In this document: one piece after another, positions 24,045-33,135 of the stretch
Layout: the number at the start of each line of letters is the position of its first letter
Numbering within the stretch: the first letter of the stretch is position 1
NCBI RefSeq assembly: GCF_014644455.1
Contig: NZ_BMKS01000005.1
Location: 166,261 to 230,260, forward strand
Reading direction: 5' to 3'
Length of the DNA stretch: 64,000 nt
From: Caldovatus sediminis
GTDB taxonomy: Bacteria; Pseudomonadota; Alphaproteobacteria; Acetobacterales; Acetobacteraceae
Position numbers and translations under genes: made by a program
The notes under the pieces: generated by a model
Told to the model about the DNA's origin: nothing
What the model saw: only the letters and a program-made list of their open reading frames with translations
Databases searched by the model: none

Positions 24045-25366
24045 GGCGGCGCGGCCGCCGGTGCCGCCGCCGGTCCGGTCGTCGCCGGCGCGGCCGCCGC
24101 GTGCGGCGGCTCGCTGATCGTGGCGAGGATCGCCGCGCCGGCGCCGAGGAAGACCAGCACCGTCGCCATGCCGGCACGCTGGCTGCCGGTCGCCTCCGTC
24201 ACCGCGGCCAGGGTCGCGGGGCCGAGGAAGGAGGTGATGCGGCCGGAGAGGGCGAACAGGCCGAAATGCGCGGCCTCCTCGCCCTGCGGCGAGAGGCGCG
24301 CCATCAGGGTGCGGCTCGCCGCCTGCGCGGGGCCGAAGAACAGGCCGAGCGCGAGCGCGAGGGCCCAGAAGGCGGTCTTGCCCTCGACCAGCAGCAGCGC
24401 GGCGCCGATCGTGATCAGGGAGCCGAGCGCGAGCAGGACGGTGCGGCGGGAGCCGAGCCGGTCCTCGACCAGCCCGAAGCCGGCGGCGCCGAGCCCGGCG
24501 GTGACGTTGAGCGCGATGCCGAAGACGAGGACCTCCTCGATGCCCATGCCGAAGACGCCGGCGGCGAAGATCGCGCCGAAGGCGAACAGCGTGTTCAGGC
24601 CGTCGGTGTAGAACAGTCGCGCGACCAGGAACCGGAGCAGCGTCGGGTTGCCGGGCAGGGTGCGCAGCAGCGCGGCGACGTCGCGCAGGCCGGTCCGCGC
24701 CGCCGTGCCCAGGGGGGGGCGCAGGACGCGCGGCGGATCGGGCAGCGCGAGCAGCACCGGCCAGCCGAAGCCGATCATCCAGGCGCCGACCAGCAGCGCC
24801 ACGGCGCGCACGTGCTCCGCCTCGTCGCGGTCGAGGCCGAAGGGCGGAGGATCGGGCCGCACCAGCACGAACAGCGCGATGGCGAGGCAGGCGAGGCCCC
24901 CGACGTAGCCGAGGCCCCAGGCGAGGCCCGAGAGGCGTCCGATCCGCTCCGGCGTCGCGACGCGCGGCAGCATCGCGTTGTAGAACACCGTGCCGAGCTC
25001 GAACGCGACGGTGGCGACGCCGACGCAGGCGAGTGCCCACAGGGTCCACGCCGGGTCGGGCCGCGCGAACCAGACCAGCGCCGTGGCGCCGGCGGCGACG
25101 ACGGTGCAGGCGAGCAGCATCAGCCGCTGCCGCCCGCCGGCGTCGGCGACCGCGCCGAGCGCGGGCGAGAGCAGCGCGATGGCGAGGCCGGCGGCGGTCT
25201 GCATCCAGCCCCACTGCGCCTGGCCGGTGACCGGATCGGGCGCGACGCCGCTGGCGAAATAGGCGGCGATGACGAAGGTCGAGACGACCGTCGGGAACGC
25301 GCTGTTGGCCCAGTCGTAGAGCGCCCAGGCCAGGGCCTTGCCCGGGGTCGCCGTGCCTGACGTCAT
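24029..25366 (-). CDS. UMF1/Atg22-type major facilitator transporter
   Basis: A 12-helix major-facilitator membrane protein of 445 residues. It opens with ALAWALYDWANSAFPTVVSTF, the typical UMF1 signature (YDWANSAF). Further features are the ALGAVADAGGRQRLML loop between helices 2 and 3, FELGTVFYNAMLPRVATPE, and the C-half QAASRTLMARLSP. The yeast relative Atg22 exports amino acids from the vacuole; substrates of the bacterial proteins are unknown. The C-terminus is a low-complexity Ala/Pro tail. ATG 25366 matches the conserved N-terminus. The neighbouring plus-strand membrane-protein gene starts 45 bases away and is divergent. Confidence 0.9.
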   Translation of the reverse strand: MTSGTATPGKALAWALYDWANSAFPTVVSTFVIAAYFASGVAPDPVTGQAQWGWMQTAAGLAIALLSPALGAVADAGGRQRLMLLACTVVAAGATALVWFARPDPAWTLWALACVGVATVAFELGTVFYNAMLPRVATPERIGRLSGLAWGLGYVGGLACLAIALFVLVRPDPPPFGLDRDEAEHVRAVALLVGAWMIGFGWPVLLALPDPPRVLRPPLGTAARTGLRDVAALLRTLPGNPTLLRFLVARLFYTDGLNTLFAFGAIFAAGVFGMGIEEVLVFGIALNVTAGLGAAGFGLVEDRLGSRRTVLLALGSLITIGAALLLVEGKTAFWALALALGLFFGPAQAASRTLMARLSPQGEEAAHFGLFALSGRITSFLGPATLAAVTEATGSQRAGMATVLVFLGAGAAILATISEPPHAAAAPATTGPAAAPAAAPPHDAT

Positions 25367-25411
25367 GGCGCGGCGGGGCGGGGGCGCGGAGGCGCGGGGG
25401 AGGGAGCGACC

Positions 25412-25873
25412 ATGGTGGACATCGGCCGGGGCATGGCGGCGGGCTTCGTCGCGACGATGGTGTTCTCGCTGCTCGTGCTGGCGGCGGTGGCGCTCGGACT
25501 GATGCCGCAGCTCGCCGCGGTGGCGATGTTCGGCCGCGTGCTCTGGGCGCAGGGCGCGCCGGCGGTGGCGTGGATCGCGCACTTCCTCATCGGGACGGTG
25601 CTCTGGGGCGGGCTGTTCGCGGCCTTCTCGCCGCGCCTGCCGGGGCGCACCCACACCGCGCGCGGCATGGCGTTCGGCCTCGTCACCTGGCTGCTCGCCA
25701 TGGTTGTCCTGATGCCGCTGGCCGGCGCCGGGCCGTTCGGGCTCTCGCTCGGGCCGCTGGCGCCGCCGACCACCCTGGCGTTGCACCTCGCCTTCGGCGC
25801 CGTGCTCGGCGCGACCTACAGCTGGCTGCTGGAGCGGCGCGCCCAGGAGGGGCGCGGCACGCCGGGCGGCTAG
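25412..25873 (+). CDS. Small four-helix membrane protein, unknown function
   Basis: It has 153 residues with four hydrophobic helices at about 7-29, 49-72, 85-105 and 116-135. A cytoplasmic-type RRAQEGRGTPGG tail follows. The Gly/Ala-rich helices with HFLIGTVLWGGLFAAFSP and HLAFGAVLGATYSWLLE resemble DUF6789-type proteins, but I am not certain of the family. ATG 25412 has GGGAGGGAG about 8 bases upstream. It is divergent from the UMF1 transporter. Its TAG stop lies in the left end of repeat copy B. No catalytic or ion-binding motif is evident. Confidence 0.72.
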   Translation: MVDIGRGMAAGFVATMVFSLLVLAAVALGLMPQLAAVAMFGRVLWAQGAPAVAWIAHFLIGTVLWGGLFAAFSPRLPGRTHTARGMAFGLVTWLLAMVVLMPLAGAGPFGLSLGPLAPPTTLALHLAFGAVLGATYSWLLERRAQEGRGTPGG

Positions 25874-25975
25874 GGCCGTTTTCGCTCGGCTGCGCCCGCT
25901 GCGCGATTCCGGCCCGCTGTTTGCCGAGCCGATCCGCGCGCCCGGGTGTTCCCGGCCGTCCGCGATCCGCCCCGG
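25870..25975. repeat. Convergent-gene intergenic repeat, copy B
   Basis: A 106-bp copy of the element at 22361-22467. The left end CTAGGGC includes the stop of the preceding gene. The inner inverted repeat is GCTCGGC (25884-25890) / GCCGAGC (25923-25929). The right end (GATCCGCCCCGG) has drifted from CTAG. It lies between the small membrane protein and the glutamate dehydrogenase gene, which are convergent. The middle of the loop differs most from copy A, while the arms and the TGTTCCCGGCCGTCCGCGAT block are kept. Confidence 0.78.
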
Positions 25976-26017
25976 GCGCCCCGCCGGGCGGCGGCGGGCC
26001 GCGATGGCGCCGCCGGC

Positions 26018-29000
26018 TCACGCCAGCGCCGCCAGGGCGCGGCTGGCGACGGTGACGGCGGCGAGATCCGCGACGCCGGCCGCCTCCCGCGCCAGCCGCG
26101 CGGCGGCGGCGGCGCGGCCCGGGTCCGGCGCCTTGCCGCGCAGCCGGGCGAGGGCGAGCCGCATCTGGCTCGCCGTCAGCTCGTCGAGCAGCGCCGCCTT
26201 GGCGCGGGCGCCGAAGGCGCCGGGGGCGCGCGCGGCGGCGGTGGCGGCGCGCAGGGCGTCGAGCGCGAAGGCCTCGCCGGTGGCGCCCCAGGCGGCGGCG
26301 GCCTCGGCCGGCGCCACCCCGGCCAGGTCCGCCAGCCGCACGATCGCCGGCGCGGCGGCGAGGCGGGGCGCGGCGGCGACCAGCGCCGCGGGCTCCGCCG
26401 GCAGCCCGGCCTCGCGCAGCCCGGCCGCCGCGGCGTCGGCGCGCGCCGCCTCGGCCAGTGTCAGCGCCGCGACGCCCGGGCGCAGCATCGCCACCGCCTC
26501 GGCCAGCGGGCCGGCGGCGTCCGGCGCGGCGGCGAGCAGCTCGCGCGCCGCCGCCTCCTGCAGGCGGCGCAGCGCGAGCAGCGCGGCGAGGCGCGTGCCC
26601 GCGGGCGCCGGCGCGGCGTCGATCGCCTCCGCCGCCGCCTCGAGGCCGAAGGCGGCGTCGGCGAGCCAGGCGGCGCGCGCCGCGGCGGCCGGCGCCGCCT
26701 CCGTCGTCAGCCGCCCGAGCGCGGCGCAGCCGAGGCGGTTGGCGACGGCGTTGGCGAGGATCGTGGCGATCAGCTCGCGCCGCAGCCGGTGGCGGCGGGC
26801 GAAGCGGGCGAAGCGCGCCTCGCGCAGCGGGGCGGGGAAGTAGGCGAGCAGCAGCGGCTCCAGCGCCGGGTCGTCGGGCAGGGCGCTCTGCGCGATGGCG
26901 TCGGTGAGCCAGAGCTTGGCGAAGGGCAGCAGCGCGGCGAGCTCCGGCCGCGTGAACGCCTGGCCGGCGGTGATCCGCGCGCCGAGCGCCGCCGCGTCCG
27001 GCAGGCCGGCGACGGCGCGGTCGAGCAGGCCCTCCGCCTCGAGCCGCGCGATCAGCGCCGCCTGGGCGGGCAGCTCCTCGGCGCCGGGCAGGGCCTCGAG
27101 GCTGATCGCGAGCGACTGCCGGTGGTTGTCGCGCAGCACCAGCGCGGCGACCTCGTCGGTCATGGCGGCGAGCAGCTCGTCGCGCTGGCGGCGCGTGATG
27201 ACGCCCTCGGCCATCGCGTCGGCGAGGAGGATCTTGATGTTGACCTCGTGGTCGGAGGTCGAGACGCCGGCGGAATTGTCGAGCGCGTCGGTGTTGATGC
27301 GCCCGCCCTGGCCGCCGGCGCCGAGGCGGGCGTACTCGACGCGCCCGGCCTGGGTGACGCCGAGATTGGCGCCCTCGCCGACGACGCGCGCGCGGAGGTC
27401 GCGGCCGTCCACGCGCACCGCGTCGTTGGCGCGGTCGCCGACCTCGGCGTGGCTCTCCGTGCTCGCCTTCACGTAGGTGCCGATGCCGCCGAAGTAGAGC
27501 AGGTCCACCGGGGCGCGCAGGATGGCGCGGATCACCGCGGCGGGCTCGGGCCTCTCCTCCTCGATGCCGAGCAGGGCGCGCGCCTCGGGCGAGAGCGGCA
27601 CCGTCTTGGCGCTGCGCGGATGGACGCCGCCGCCGGGGGAGAGCTTCGCCGGGTCGTAGTCGGCCCAGGAGGAGCGCGGCAGGGCGAAGAGCCGCGCGCG
27701 CTCCTGGTAGGACAGCTCCGGGTCCGGGTCGGGGTCCACGAAGATGTGGCGGTGGTCGAAGGCGGCGAGCAGGCGGGTCCTGCGGCTGATCAGCATCCCG
27801 TTGCCGAACACGTCGCCGCTCATGTCGCCGACGCCGACGCAGGTGAAGGGCGCGTCGTGCACGCCGCGGCCGAGCGCCTCCCGGAAGTGGCGCTCGATCA
27901 TCACCCAGGCGCCGCGCGCGGTGATGCCCATGCGCTTGTGGTCGTAGCCGGCCGAGCCGCCGGAGGCGAAGGCGTCGCCGAGCCAGAAGCCGTACTCGGC
28001 GGCGATCGCGTTGGCGATGTCGGAGAAGCTCGCGGTGCCCTTGTCGGCGGCGGCGACGATGTAGGGGTCGTCGCCGTCGCGCCGCACGATCCCCTCCGGC
28101 GTCACCACCCGGTCGCCGAGGATGTTGTCGGTGAGGTCGAGCATGGCGCGGATCAGCGTGCGGTAGCAGGCGACGCCCTCGGCCTGGAACGCCTCGCGGT
28201 CGGTCGCGGGCGGCGGGCGCCTGAGGACGAAGCCGCCCTTGGCGCCGGTCGGCACGATGACGACGTTCTTGAGCACCTGCGCCTTCATCAGGCCGAGGAT
28301 CTCGGTGCGGAAGTCCTCGCGCCGGTCGGACCAGCGGATGCCGCCGCGCGCCACCGGGCCGGCGCGCAGGTGGCAGCCCTCCATGCGCGGGGAGAGGACG
28401 AAGATCTCGCGCCAGGGGCGGGGCGCGGGCATGTCGCCGGCCCGGGCGCTGTCGATCTTCAGCGCGAGGTAGTCCCTGCCCTGGTGGAAGTTGCTGCGCA
28501 GCACGGCGCGCGCGAGTGTCATCAGGCGCGAGAGGATGCGGTCCTCGTCCGGGTTCTCGACGCCGGCGAGCAGCGCCTCCCAGGCGGCCTCCAGCGCGGC
28601 CTCGCGCGCCGGATCGCGCGGGCGGGCGGGGTCGAAGCGGGCGTGGAACAGGTCCACGAGGATGCGCGCGGCCCCGGGATGGGCGGAGAGCGCCTGCTCG
28701 ACGCTCGGCTGGGCGAAGGGGAAGCCGACCTGCTTGAGCCAGCGGAACATGGCGCGCAGCAGCCGGCATTCCTGCCAGGTGAGGCCGGCGCGCAGGACCA
28801 GGCGGTTGAAGCCGTCGGCGTCCGCGCGGCCCTCCTGCAGCGCGGCGAGCGCCTCGAGCAGCGCGGCGTCGCGCTCCTCGCCGCAGGGCATCGCGGCGCG
28901 CAGCGCGAAGACGTGCAGCACCACCTCCGCCGCGTCCGCCGGGGTCAGGCGGTAGGCCACCTCCTCGATCGCGCGCAGGTCGAGGCTCTCGAACAGCGGC

Positions 29001-30772
29001 AGCGCGTCGGCGAGCGCGATGGCGCCGCCCGGGTTGGCGACGCGCAGGGTCAGCGCCTCGGCCGGCGCGCCGGGGGCGCGCTCGATCCGCGCGGCGGGGC
29101 GGCCGGCGGCGAGGGCGCGCTCGGCGAGGTGCAGGTCGGCGACGCCCTGCGCCGCGGTGGCGACCTCGCGGTAGGTCGGCGGGAAGGCCTCGCGCCAGCG
29201 GGCGAGCAGGCGGGCCGCCTCGGCCTCGCCCGCCTCCGCGGCGAGCGCCTCGGCGAGGCGGTCGCGGAAGCCGCGCGCGGCCTGGGCGACCGCGGCCTCC
29301 AGCGCCGCCGCGTCCACCGCGGGGACGCGGCCGGGGACGGTGGCGATGATGTAGTGCACGCGCGCGAGCGGGGCGTCGCCGACCGCGACGTAGTTGGCCG
29401 AGAGCCGCCCCTCGTGCGCGCGCGCCAGCATCGCGCCGACGCGCTCGCGCAGGCGCGTGTCGAAGGTGTCGCGCGGCAGCCAGGCGATGGCGGAGACGAA
29501 GCGCCCGAACGGGTCGCGCCGCAGCACCAGCGCCGTGCGCGGATGGATCTGCAGGTCGAGGGCGCGGCGGGCGCCGGCCAGGATCTCCGCCTCCGGCGCC
29601 TGGAACAGCTCGTCGCGCGGCCAGGTGTCGAGGATGTTGCGCATCGCCCGGCCGTCGTGGCTGTTCGGGTCGACGCCGGCCATGGCGAGGATGCGGTCCG
29701 TCTTCTCCCGCAGCAGCGGGATCGAGCGCGGGTTGCGGTTGTAGGCCGAGGCGGCGAACAGGCCGAGGAACAGCCGCGCGCCGGCGACGCGCCCGCCGGC
29801 GCCGTAGATGCGCGTCGCCACCACGTCGGCGTGCTGCGGGCGGTGCACGCTGGAGCGCATGTTGGCCTTGGCGACGGCGAGCGGCGCCGCCGGGTCGAGC
29901 AGCGCCGCGCGCACCGCGGGCGGCACGGCGGAGAGGTCGCGCAGCACGTCGAACACCGCCACCGCGGGGTCGCGCAGCAGGCCGAGATTCTCCGCCTCGA
30001 CCACGGCGAGCCCGCCCGTGGGCGAGACGGCGAAGCGGCGGTGGCCGAGCAGGACGAAATTCTCCTCCGCCAGCCAGCGCAGGAATTCGCGGGCGACCGC
30101 GGGCTCCAGGGCGGCGCCCTCCCTGTCCGGCGCGGGGGGCGGCGCGGCGGCGAGCTCGGCCTCGGCCTCGCGCAGCCGGGCGAGCATGGCGGGGAAGTCC
30201 TCGACGGCGGCGCGCAGCTCGCCCATGGCGCGGCGCAGCGCCGCCTCGAGCCCGTCCCAGCCCTCGCCGGCGGCGGCGGGGCCGTCGCCGGCGAGCGTGA
30301 TGCGCATCATGCTCTCGCGGTCGGGCGCGGCCGGGTCTATCGCGAGCAGCCGGCCGGTCGCGGGGTCGCGCCGCACCGGGACGACCGGGTGGAGCAGGCG
30401 CTGCACCGTCCGCCCGCGCAGCGAGAGCGCGGCGAGCGCGGTGTCCACGAGGAAGGGCATGTCGTCGGTGACGATCTCCGCCACCGCGCGCGGGCCGCGG
30501 CCGGGGCCGGGGGGGAGGATGCGGACCTTGGCGGTGCGCGGCGTCCGCTCGGCGGCGAAGGACCAGAGGCTGGCGGCGGCGGCGGCGAGCGATTCGGGGG
30601 ATTCGGCGGCGAGTTCCGCGGTCGGCAGCGCGGCGTGCAGGCGGCGGAGCAGCTCGGCGGCATCGGGCGGGAGGTCGGGGGCGAGGCGGCAGAGCGCCTC
30701 CGCGGCGGCGCGCAGCAGCTCCTCCCTCGCCGTGTCCCGCAGCTCAAGGCCGCCGCTTCGGTCGTCGGGCAT
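26018..30772 (-). CDS. Large NAD-specific glutamate dehydrogenase (GdhB/GDH-180 class)
   Basis: Oxidatively deaminates glutamate to 2-oxoglutarate in the cytoplasm; the large class is usually catabolic. It has 1584 residues, the expected 170-180 kDa size. The N-terminal half is the regulatory region with ACT-like folds. The catalytic core starts near 750 with SNFHQGRDYLALKIDSARAG, then GPVARGGIRWSDRREDFRTE, TGAKGGFVLRRPP, the GVGDMSGDVFGNGML turn and VGEGANLGVTQAGR. A helical C-terminal domain follows. ATG 30772 has GGAGAGG 9 bases upstream, which decides the start over an earlier in-frame ATG. It is divergent from the JmjC gene and transcribed alone. Allosteric control by amino acids is known for the class but not visible here. 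Confidence 0.96.
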   Translation of the reverse strand: MPDDRSGGLELRDTAREELLRAAAEALCRLAPDLPPDAAELLRRLHAALPTAELAAESPESLAAAAASLWSFAAERTPRTAKVRILPPGPGRGPRAVAEIVTDDMPFLVDTALAALSLRGRTVQRLLHPVVPVRRDPATGRLLAIDPAAPDRESMMRITLAGDGPAAAGEGWDGLEAALRRAMGELRAAVEDFPAMLARLREAEAELAAAPPPAPDREGAALEPAVAREFLRWLAEENFVLLGHRRFAVSPTGGLAVVEAENLGLLRDPAVAVFDVLRDLSAVPPAVRAALLDPAAPLAVAKANMRSSVHRPQHADVVATRIYGAGGRVAGARLFLGLFAASAYNRNPRSIPLLREKTDRILAMAGVDPNSHDGRAMRNILDTWPRDELFQAPEAEILAGARRALDLQIHPRTALVLRRDPFGRFVSAIAWLPRDTFDTRLRERVGAMLARAHEGRLSANYVAVGDAPLARVHYIIATVPGRVPAVDAAALEAAVAQAARGFRDRLAEALAAEAGEAEAARLLARWREAFPPTYREVATAAQGVADLHLAERALAAGRPAARIERAPGAPAEALTLRVANPGGAIALADALPLFESLDLRAIEEVAYRLTPADAAEVVLHVFALRAAMPCGEERDAALLEALAALQEGRADADGFNRLVLRAGLTWQECRLLRAMFRWLKQVGFPFAQPSVEQALSAHPGAARILVDLFHARFDPARPRDPAREAALEAAWEALLAGVENPDEDRILSRLMTLARAVLRSNFHQGRDYLALKIDSARAGDMPAPRPWREIFVLSPRMEGCHLRAGPVARGGIRWSDRREDFRTEILGLMKAQVLKNVVIVPTGAKGGFVLRRPPPATDREAFQAEGVACYRTLIRAMLDLTDNILGDRVVTPEGIVRRDGDDPYIVAAADKGTASFSDIANAIAAEYGFWLGDAFASGGSAGYDHKRMGITARGAWVMIERHFREALGRGVHDAPFTCVGVGDMSGDVFGNGMLISRRTRLLAAFDHRHIFVDPDPDPELSYQERARLFALPRSSWADYDPAKLSPGGGVHPRSAKTVPLSPEARALLGIEEERPEPAAVIRAILRAPVDLLYFGGIGTYVKASTESHAEVGDRANDAVRVDGRDLRARVVGEGANLGVTQAGRVEYARLGAGGQGGRINTDALDNSAGVSTSDHEVNIKILLADAMAEGVITRRQRDELLAAMTDEVAALVLRDNHRQSLAISLEALPGAEELPAQAALIARLEAEGLLDRAVAGLPDAAALGARITAGQAFTRPELAALLPFAKLWLTDAIAQSALPDDPALEPLLLAYFPAPLREARFARFARRHRLRRELIATILANAVANRLGCAALGRLTTEAAPAAAARAAWLADAAFGLEAAAEAIDAAPAPAGTRLAALLALRRLQEAAARELLAAAPDAAGPLAEAVAMLRPGVAALTLAEAARADAAAAGLREAGLPAEPAALVAAAPRLAAAPAIVRLADLAGVAPAEAAAAWGATGEAFALDALRAATAAARAPGAFGARAKAALLDELTASQMRLALARLRGKAPDPGRAAAAARLAREAAGVADLAAVTVASRALAALA

Positions 30773-30908
30773 CGGATGGGCCTCTCCCTCGCTGCCGGCA
30801 GGATCGTCCGGGCGGCGCGCCGGGGGCAAGCGTTCCGGTCCCGGCCCGGAGGGGCGCGCCGGAGGCGCCGCCGCCCCGGGAGCGGCCCTGCCGCGCCGCC
30901 CGCCCCTC

Positions 30909-30917
30909 TGCTAGGTT
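30909..30917 (+). promoter_or_regulatory. Extended -10-like TGCTAGGTT before the JmjC/cupin gene
   Basis: TGC-TAGGTT ends 6 bases before ATG 30924 and no Shine-Dalgarno is present, so transcription would begin at about the A of the start codon. The -35 side is poor (CTGCCG with an 18-base spacer). Confidence 0.38.
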
Positions 30918-30923
30918 CGGGCC

Positions 30924-32180
30924 ATGACGATGACGTTGGCCGATCTCCTCGCGCCGATGGCGCCGGAGACCTTCTTCGCCGAGTACCACGACCGCCAGCC
31001 GCTGCACCTGCGCGGCGAGGCGGCGAAGTTCGCCTCCGTCCTCTCCTGGCGCCAGATCAACCGCCTGCTCGACATGACGCACATCTGGACCAGCCACTCG
31101 CTCAAGCTGGTGCTGGACGGGGTGCCGGTGCCGGCCGAGCAGTACTGCGTCCGCGCCACCACGCGCGACGCGGGCGTGCCGGGCCTGCAGCCCGACGCCC
31201 GGCGCGTGCAGGAGTGGGTGCGGCGCGGCGCCTCGGTGGTGATGAACGACGTGGACAGCCTCACCCCCGGCCTCGCCGCGGTGTCGGAGGCGCTGGAGTC
31301 CGCGGGGCTCGGGAAGGCGCAGGCGAACGTCTACATCTCCTGGCAGAGCCACAAGGCCTTCCCGGCGCACTACGACACCCACGACGTCTGGGCGGTGCAG
31401 GTCGAGGGCGAGAAGACCTGGAACGTCTGGGAGGGCCGCGCCGAGTGGCCGATCGCCCACCCGCTGTTCCGCGGCGAGGGGCAGGAGCACCACGAGCGCG
31501 CCAAGGGGGCGCTGCGCGCGAAGGTGGTGATGCGGCCGGGCGACCTGCTCTACCTGCCGCGCGGCTGGTACCACGACGCGCTGGCCGAGGCGCCGGCCTC
31601 GGTGCACGTCGCCTACGGCGTGCACGCGCCGCTCGGGATGGACCTCGTCAACCTGCTGTTCGAGCGGGCGCTGCAGGATGTCGAGTTCCGCAGGCCGCTG
31701 CCGCGCCAGGACGGCAGCGCGGCGGCGAGGTTCGCGCTGACCAGCCGGGCGGCGCAGCTCGGCGGCCGCCTCGCCGAGCTGTGCCGCGACCCGCGGGTGA
31801 CGGCGGCGCTGGAGCAGATGATGCACGAGTTCCGCTTCCGCCGCGGCGGCAACGACCTGCTCGCGGCGCGCGGCCTGGCGCCGCCGGTCCCGGCCGGCGG
31901 CGCGGCGGGGACGGGGGGCGGCGAGGAGGGCGCGGCCTTCCGCGTGGTCGCGAACGGCGCGCGGCCGGTGCGGCGCGGCGCGGAGTTCGTGCTGAAGGCG
32001 CCGCAGGGCGGGGCCGCGCTGCCGCTCACCGCGGCGGAGGCCGAGGCGGTGGGCTGGATCCTGGCGCGGCCCGACGTGACCGAGGGCGAGCTGCGCGCGG
32101 CGCATCCGGCGGTGGACGCGGCCGGGCTGCTCGCGCGGCTGCGCGCGGCAGGCGTGCTCGCCACGGTTGCCGTTGCCTGA
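30924..32180 (+). CDS. JmjC/cupin_4-type 2-oxoglutarate oxygenase (ROXA/YcfD-like)
   Basis: A 418-residue Fe(II)/2-oxoglutarate oxygenase of the ribosomal-oxygenase type. E. coli YcfD hydroxylates an arginine of ribosomal protein L16; the substrate here is not known. The cupin core shows the iron triad H149-x-D151 (PAHYDTHDVW) and H217 (LPRGWYHDA). PGDLLYLPRGW is the typical lead-in to the third ligand. A dimerisation and winged-helix region follows from about 240, ending with a domain (PLTAAEAEAVGWIL) typical of the family. The N-terminus MTMTLADLLAPM matches at either ATG; 30924 is the first. A -10-like element sits 6 bases upstream. It is followed at 26 bases by the OmpA-like gene. Confidence 0.9.
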   Translation: MTMTLADLLAPMAPETFFAEYHDRQPLHLRGEAAKFASVLSWRQINRLLDMTHIWTSHSLKLVLDGVPVPAEQYCVRATTRDAGVPGLQPDARRVQEWVRRGASVVMNDVDSLTPGLAAVSEALESAGLGKAQANVYISWQSHKAFPAHYDTHDVWAVQVEGEKTWNVWEGRAEWPIAHPLFRGEGQEHHERAKGALRAKVVMRPGDLLYLPRGWYHDALAEAPASVHVAYGVHAPLGMDLVNLLFERALQDVEFRRPLPRQDGSAAARFALTSRAAQLGGRLAELCRDPRVTAALEQMMHEFRFRRGGNDLLAARGLAPPVPAGGAAGTGGGEEGAAFRVVANGARPVRRGAEFVLKAPQGGAALPLTAAEAEAVGWILARPDVTEGELRAAHPAVDAAGLLARLRAAGVLATVAVA

Positions 32181-32205
32181 GCGCGGCACGCGGGGGCGGT
32201 CGGCG

Positions 32206-32655
32206 ATGAGGGCGTGGTCGGCCCTGCCCCTGTTGCTGCTGCTCGGCGCGGCGGCGCCGCCGGCGGCCGCGCAGCCGCGGTCGTTCAGCTGCGTCGGCGC
32301 GGAGTGGCTGGAGGACGACGTCTTCGCCATACCCTTCGCGCGCATGAGCGCGACGGTCGAGGAGGCGGCGCGCGCCCCGCTCGCCGCCGCGGCGGCGCTG
32401 GCGCGCGCGAACCCGCTCCGGCTCATCTGCGTGCTCGGCCATGCCGCGGCGGACGAGGGCGGCGCCACCACCGGCCAGCGCCTGGCCGCGAGCCGCGCGC
32501 GGGCGGTGGCGGAGCGCCTCGCGGCGATGGGGGTGGAACGCGACCGCATCCGCGCGGAGGCGCGCCACGCCAGTTTCATGCCGCGCCCGCGGCGCGACCC
32601 CTGGGCCGGGCGCAGCGCCACCATCGTCGTGCTGCCGGAGCCGGTGACCCCTTAG
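32206..32655 (+). CDS. Secreted OmpA-C-like domain protein
   Basis: A small periplasmic protein of 149 residues. Signal peptide MRAWSALPLLLLLGAAAPPA with cleavage near AAAQ, then an OmpA-like peptidoglycan-associating fold. The core RLICVLGHAAADEGGATTGQRLAASRARAVAERLAAMGV corresponds to the family pattern (GHtD-x-N-L-S-R-A-V-L...GV). The usual Asp that binds meso-diaminopimelate is not obvious, because GHAAAD replaces GHTDxxG, so peptidoglycan binding is uncertain. ATG 32206 is chosen over one at 32167 because the signal peptide begins here and a GGGGG site lies 9 bases upstream. It probably shares a transcript with the JmjC gene. Confidence 0.75.
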   Translation: MRAWSALPLLLLLGAAAPPAAAQPRSFSCVGAEWLEDDVFAIPFARMSATVEEAARAPLAAAAALARANPLRLICVLGHAAADEGGATTGQRLAASRARAVAERLAAMGVERDRIRAEARHASFMPRPRRDPWAGRSATIVVLPEPVTP

Positions 32656-32853
32656 CCCGCCGTCACTCCGGTCCCGCATGCCCGGGCGCGGTCGGGCGTT
32701 CCGGGCCGAGCGCACGGCGATGCGCGCGCAACGTCGCGCGCAACCTTTGCAATCCGCCGCGACATCGGACTGCAACAGCGGGCTGGCAGAATCCGCGGCG
32801 AGGACGGAGCCGGGAGAACCGCCGCCGCCCATCGCAAAAGGAGCCAGACCGAC

Positions 32854-33039
32854 ATGCCCGCCATGCTTTCCGCCCGGTCGAGGGCCGCGCTGCACCTCGG
32901 CCGCCTGATCGCCACCTGGCGCGCGCGCCACGTGGAGCGCCAGCAGCTCGCCGCGATGGACCATCGCGCGCTGCGCGACATCGGCCCCACCGTTGCCGAC
33001 GTCCGTTCCGAGATCGGCAAGCCGTTCTGGCGCAGCTGA
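32854..33039 (+). CDS. DUF1127 (YjiS-like) small protein
   Basis: It has 61 residues. The core LGRLIATWRARHVERQQLAAMDHRALRDIG is the DUF1127 signature (W-x-R...L..MdDR.LrDIG). Members are abundant in alphaproteobacteria. Some bind RNA or affect phosphate and carbon responses, but this one is uncharacterised. ATG 32854 is set by a strong AAGGAG at 32838-32843, 10 bases upstream. It stands alone after a 198-base gap. That gap contains a tandem CGCGCGCAAC repeat (32723-32732, 32735-32744) and TTTGCAAT, with no clear promoter. Confidence 0.88.
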   Translation: MPAMLSARSRAALHLGRLIATWRARHVERQQLAAMDHRALRDIGPTVADVRSEIGKPFWRS

Positions 33040-33085
33040 GCCCGCGCGGCACGCCGGCCGCGACGCCCGCGGCGGCCGCCACGGA

Positions 33086-33114
33086 TTGACGCCGCGCCGG
33101 GCGGCTGCGACGCT
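33086..33114 (+). promoter_or_regulatory. Candidate promoter of the hydrolase-monooxygenase pair
   Basis: TTGACG (33086-33091), a 17-base spacer, then GACGCT (33109-33114) preceded by TGC as an extended -10. Expected start near 33121, giving a leader of about 15 bases before ATG 33136. Confidence 0.35.
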
Positions 33115-33135
33115 CCCTCGCGGGAGGGACCGCGC

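Noticed and set aside
25946..32209. A 2087-codon open frame on the plus strand opposite the glutamate dehydrogenase gene
   Set aside because: Composition is Gly/Ala/Arg/His-rich with no domain, while the minus strand holds a complete dehydrogenase with all motifs. Long antisense frames are expected at this GC content.
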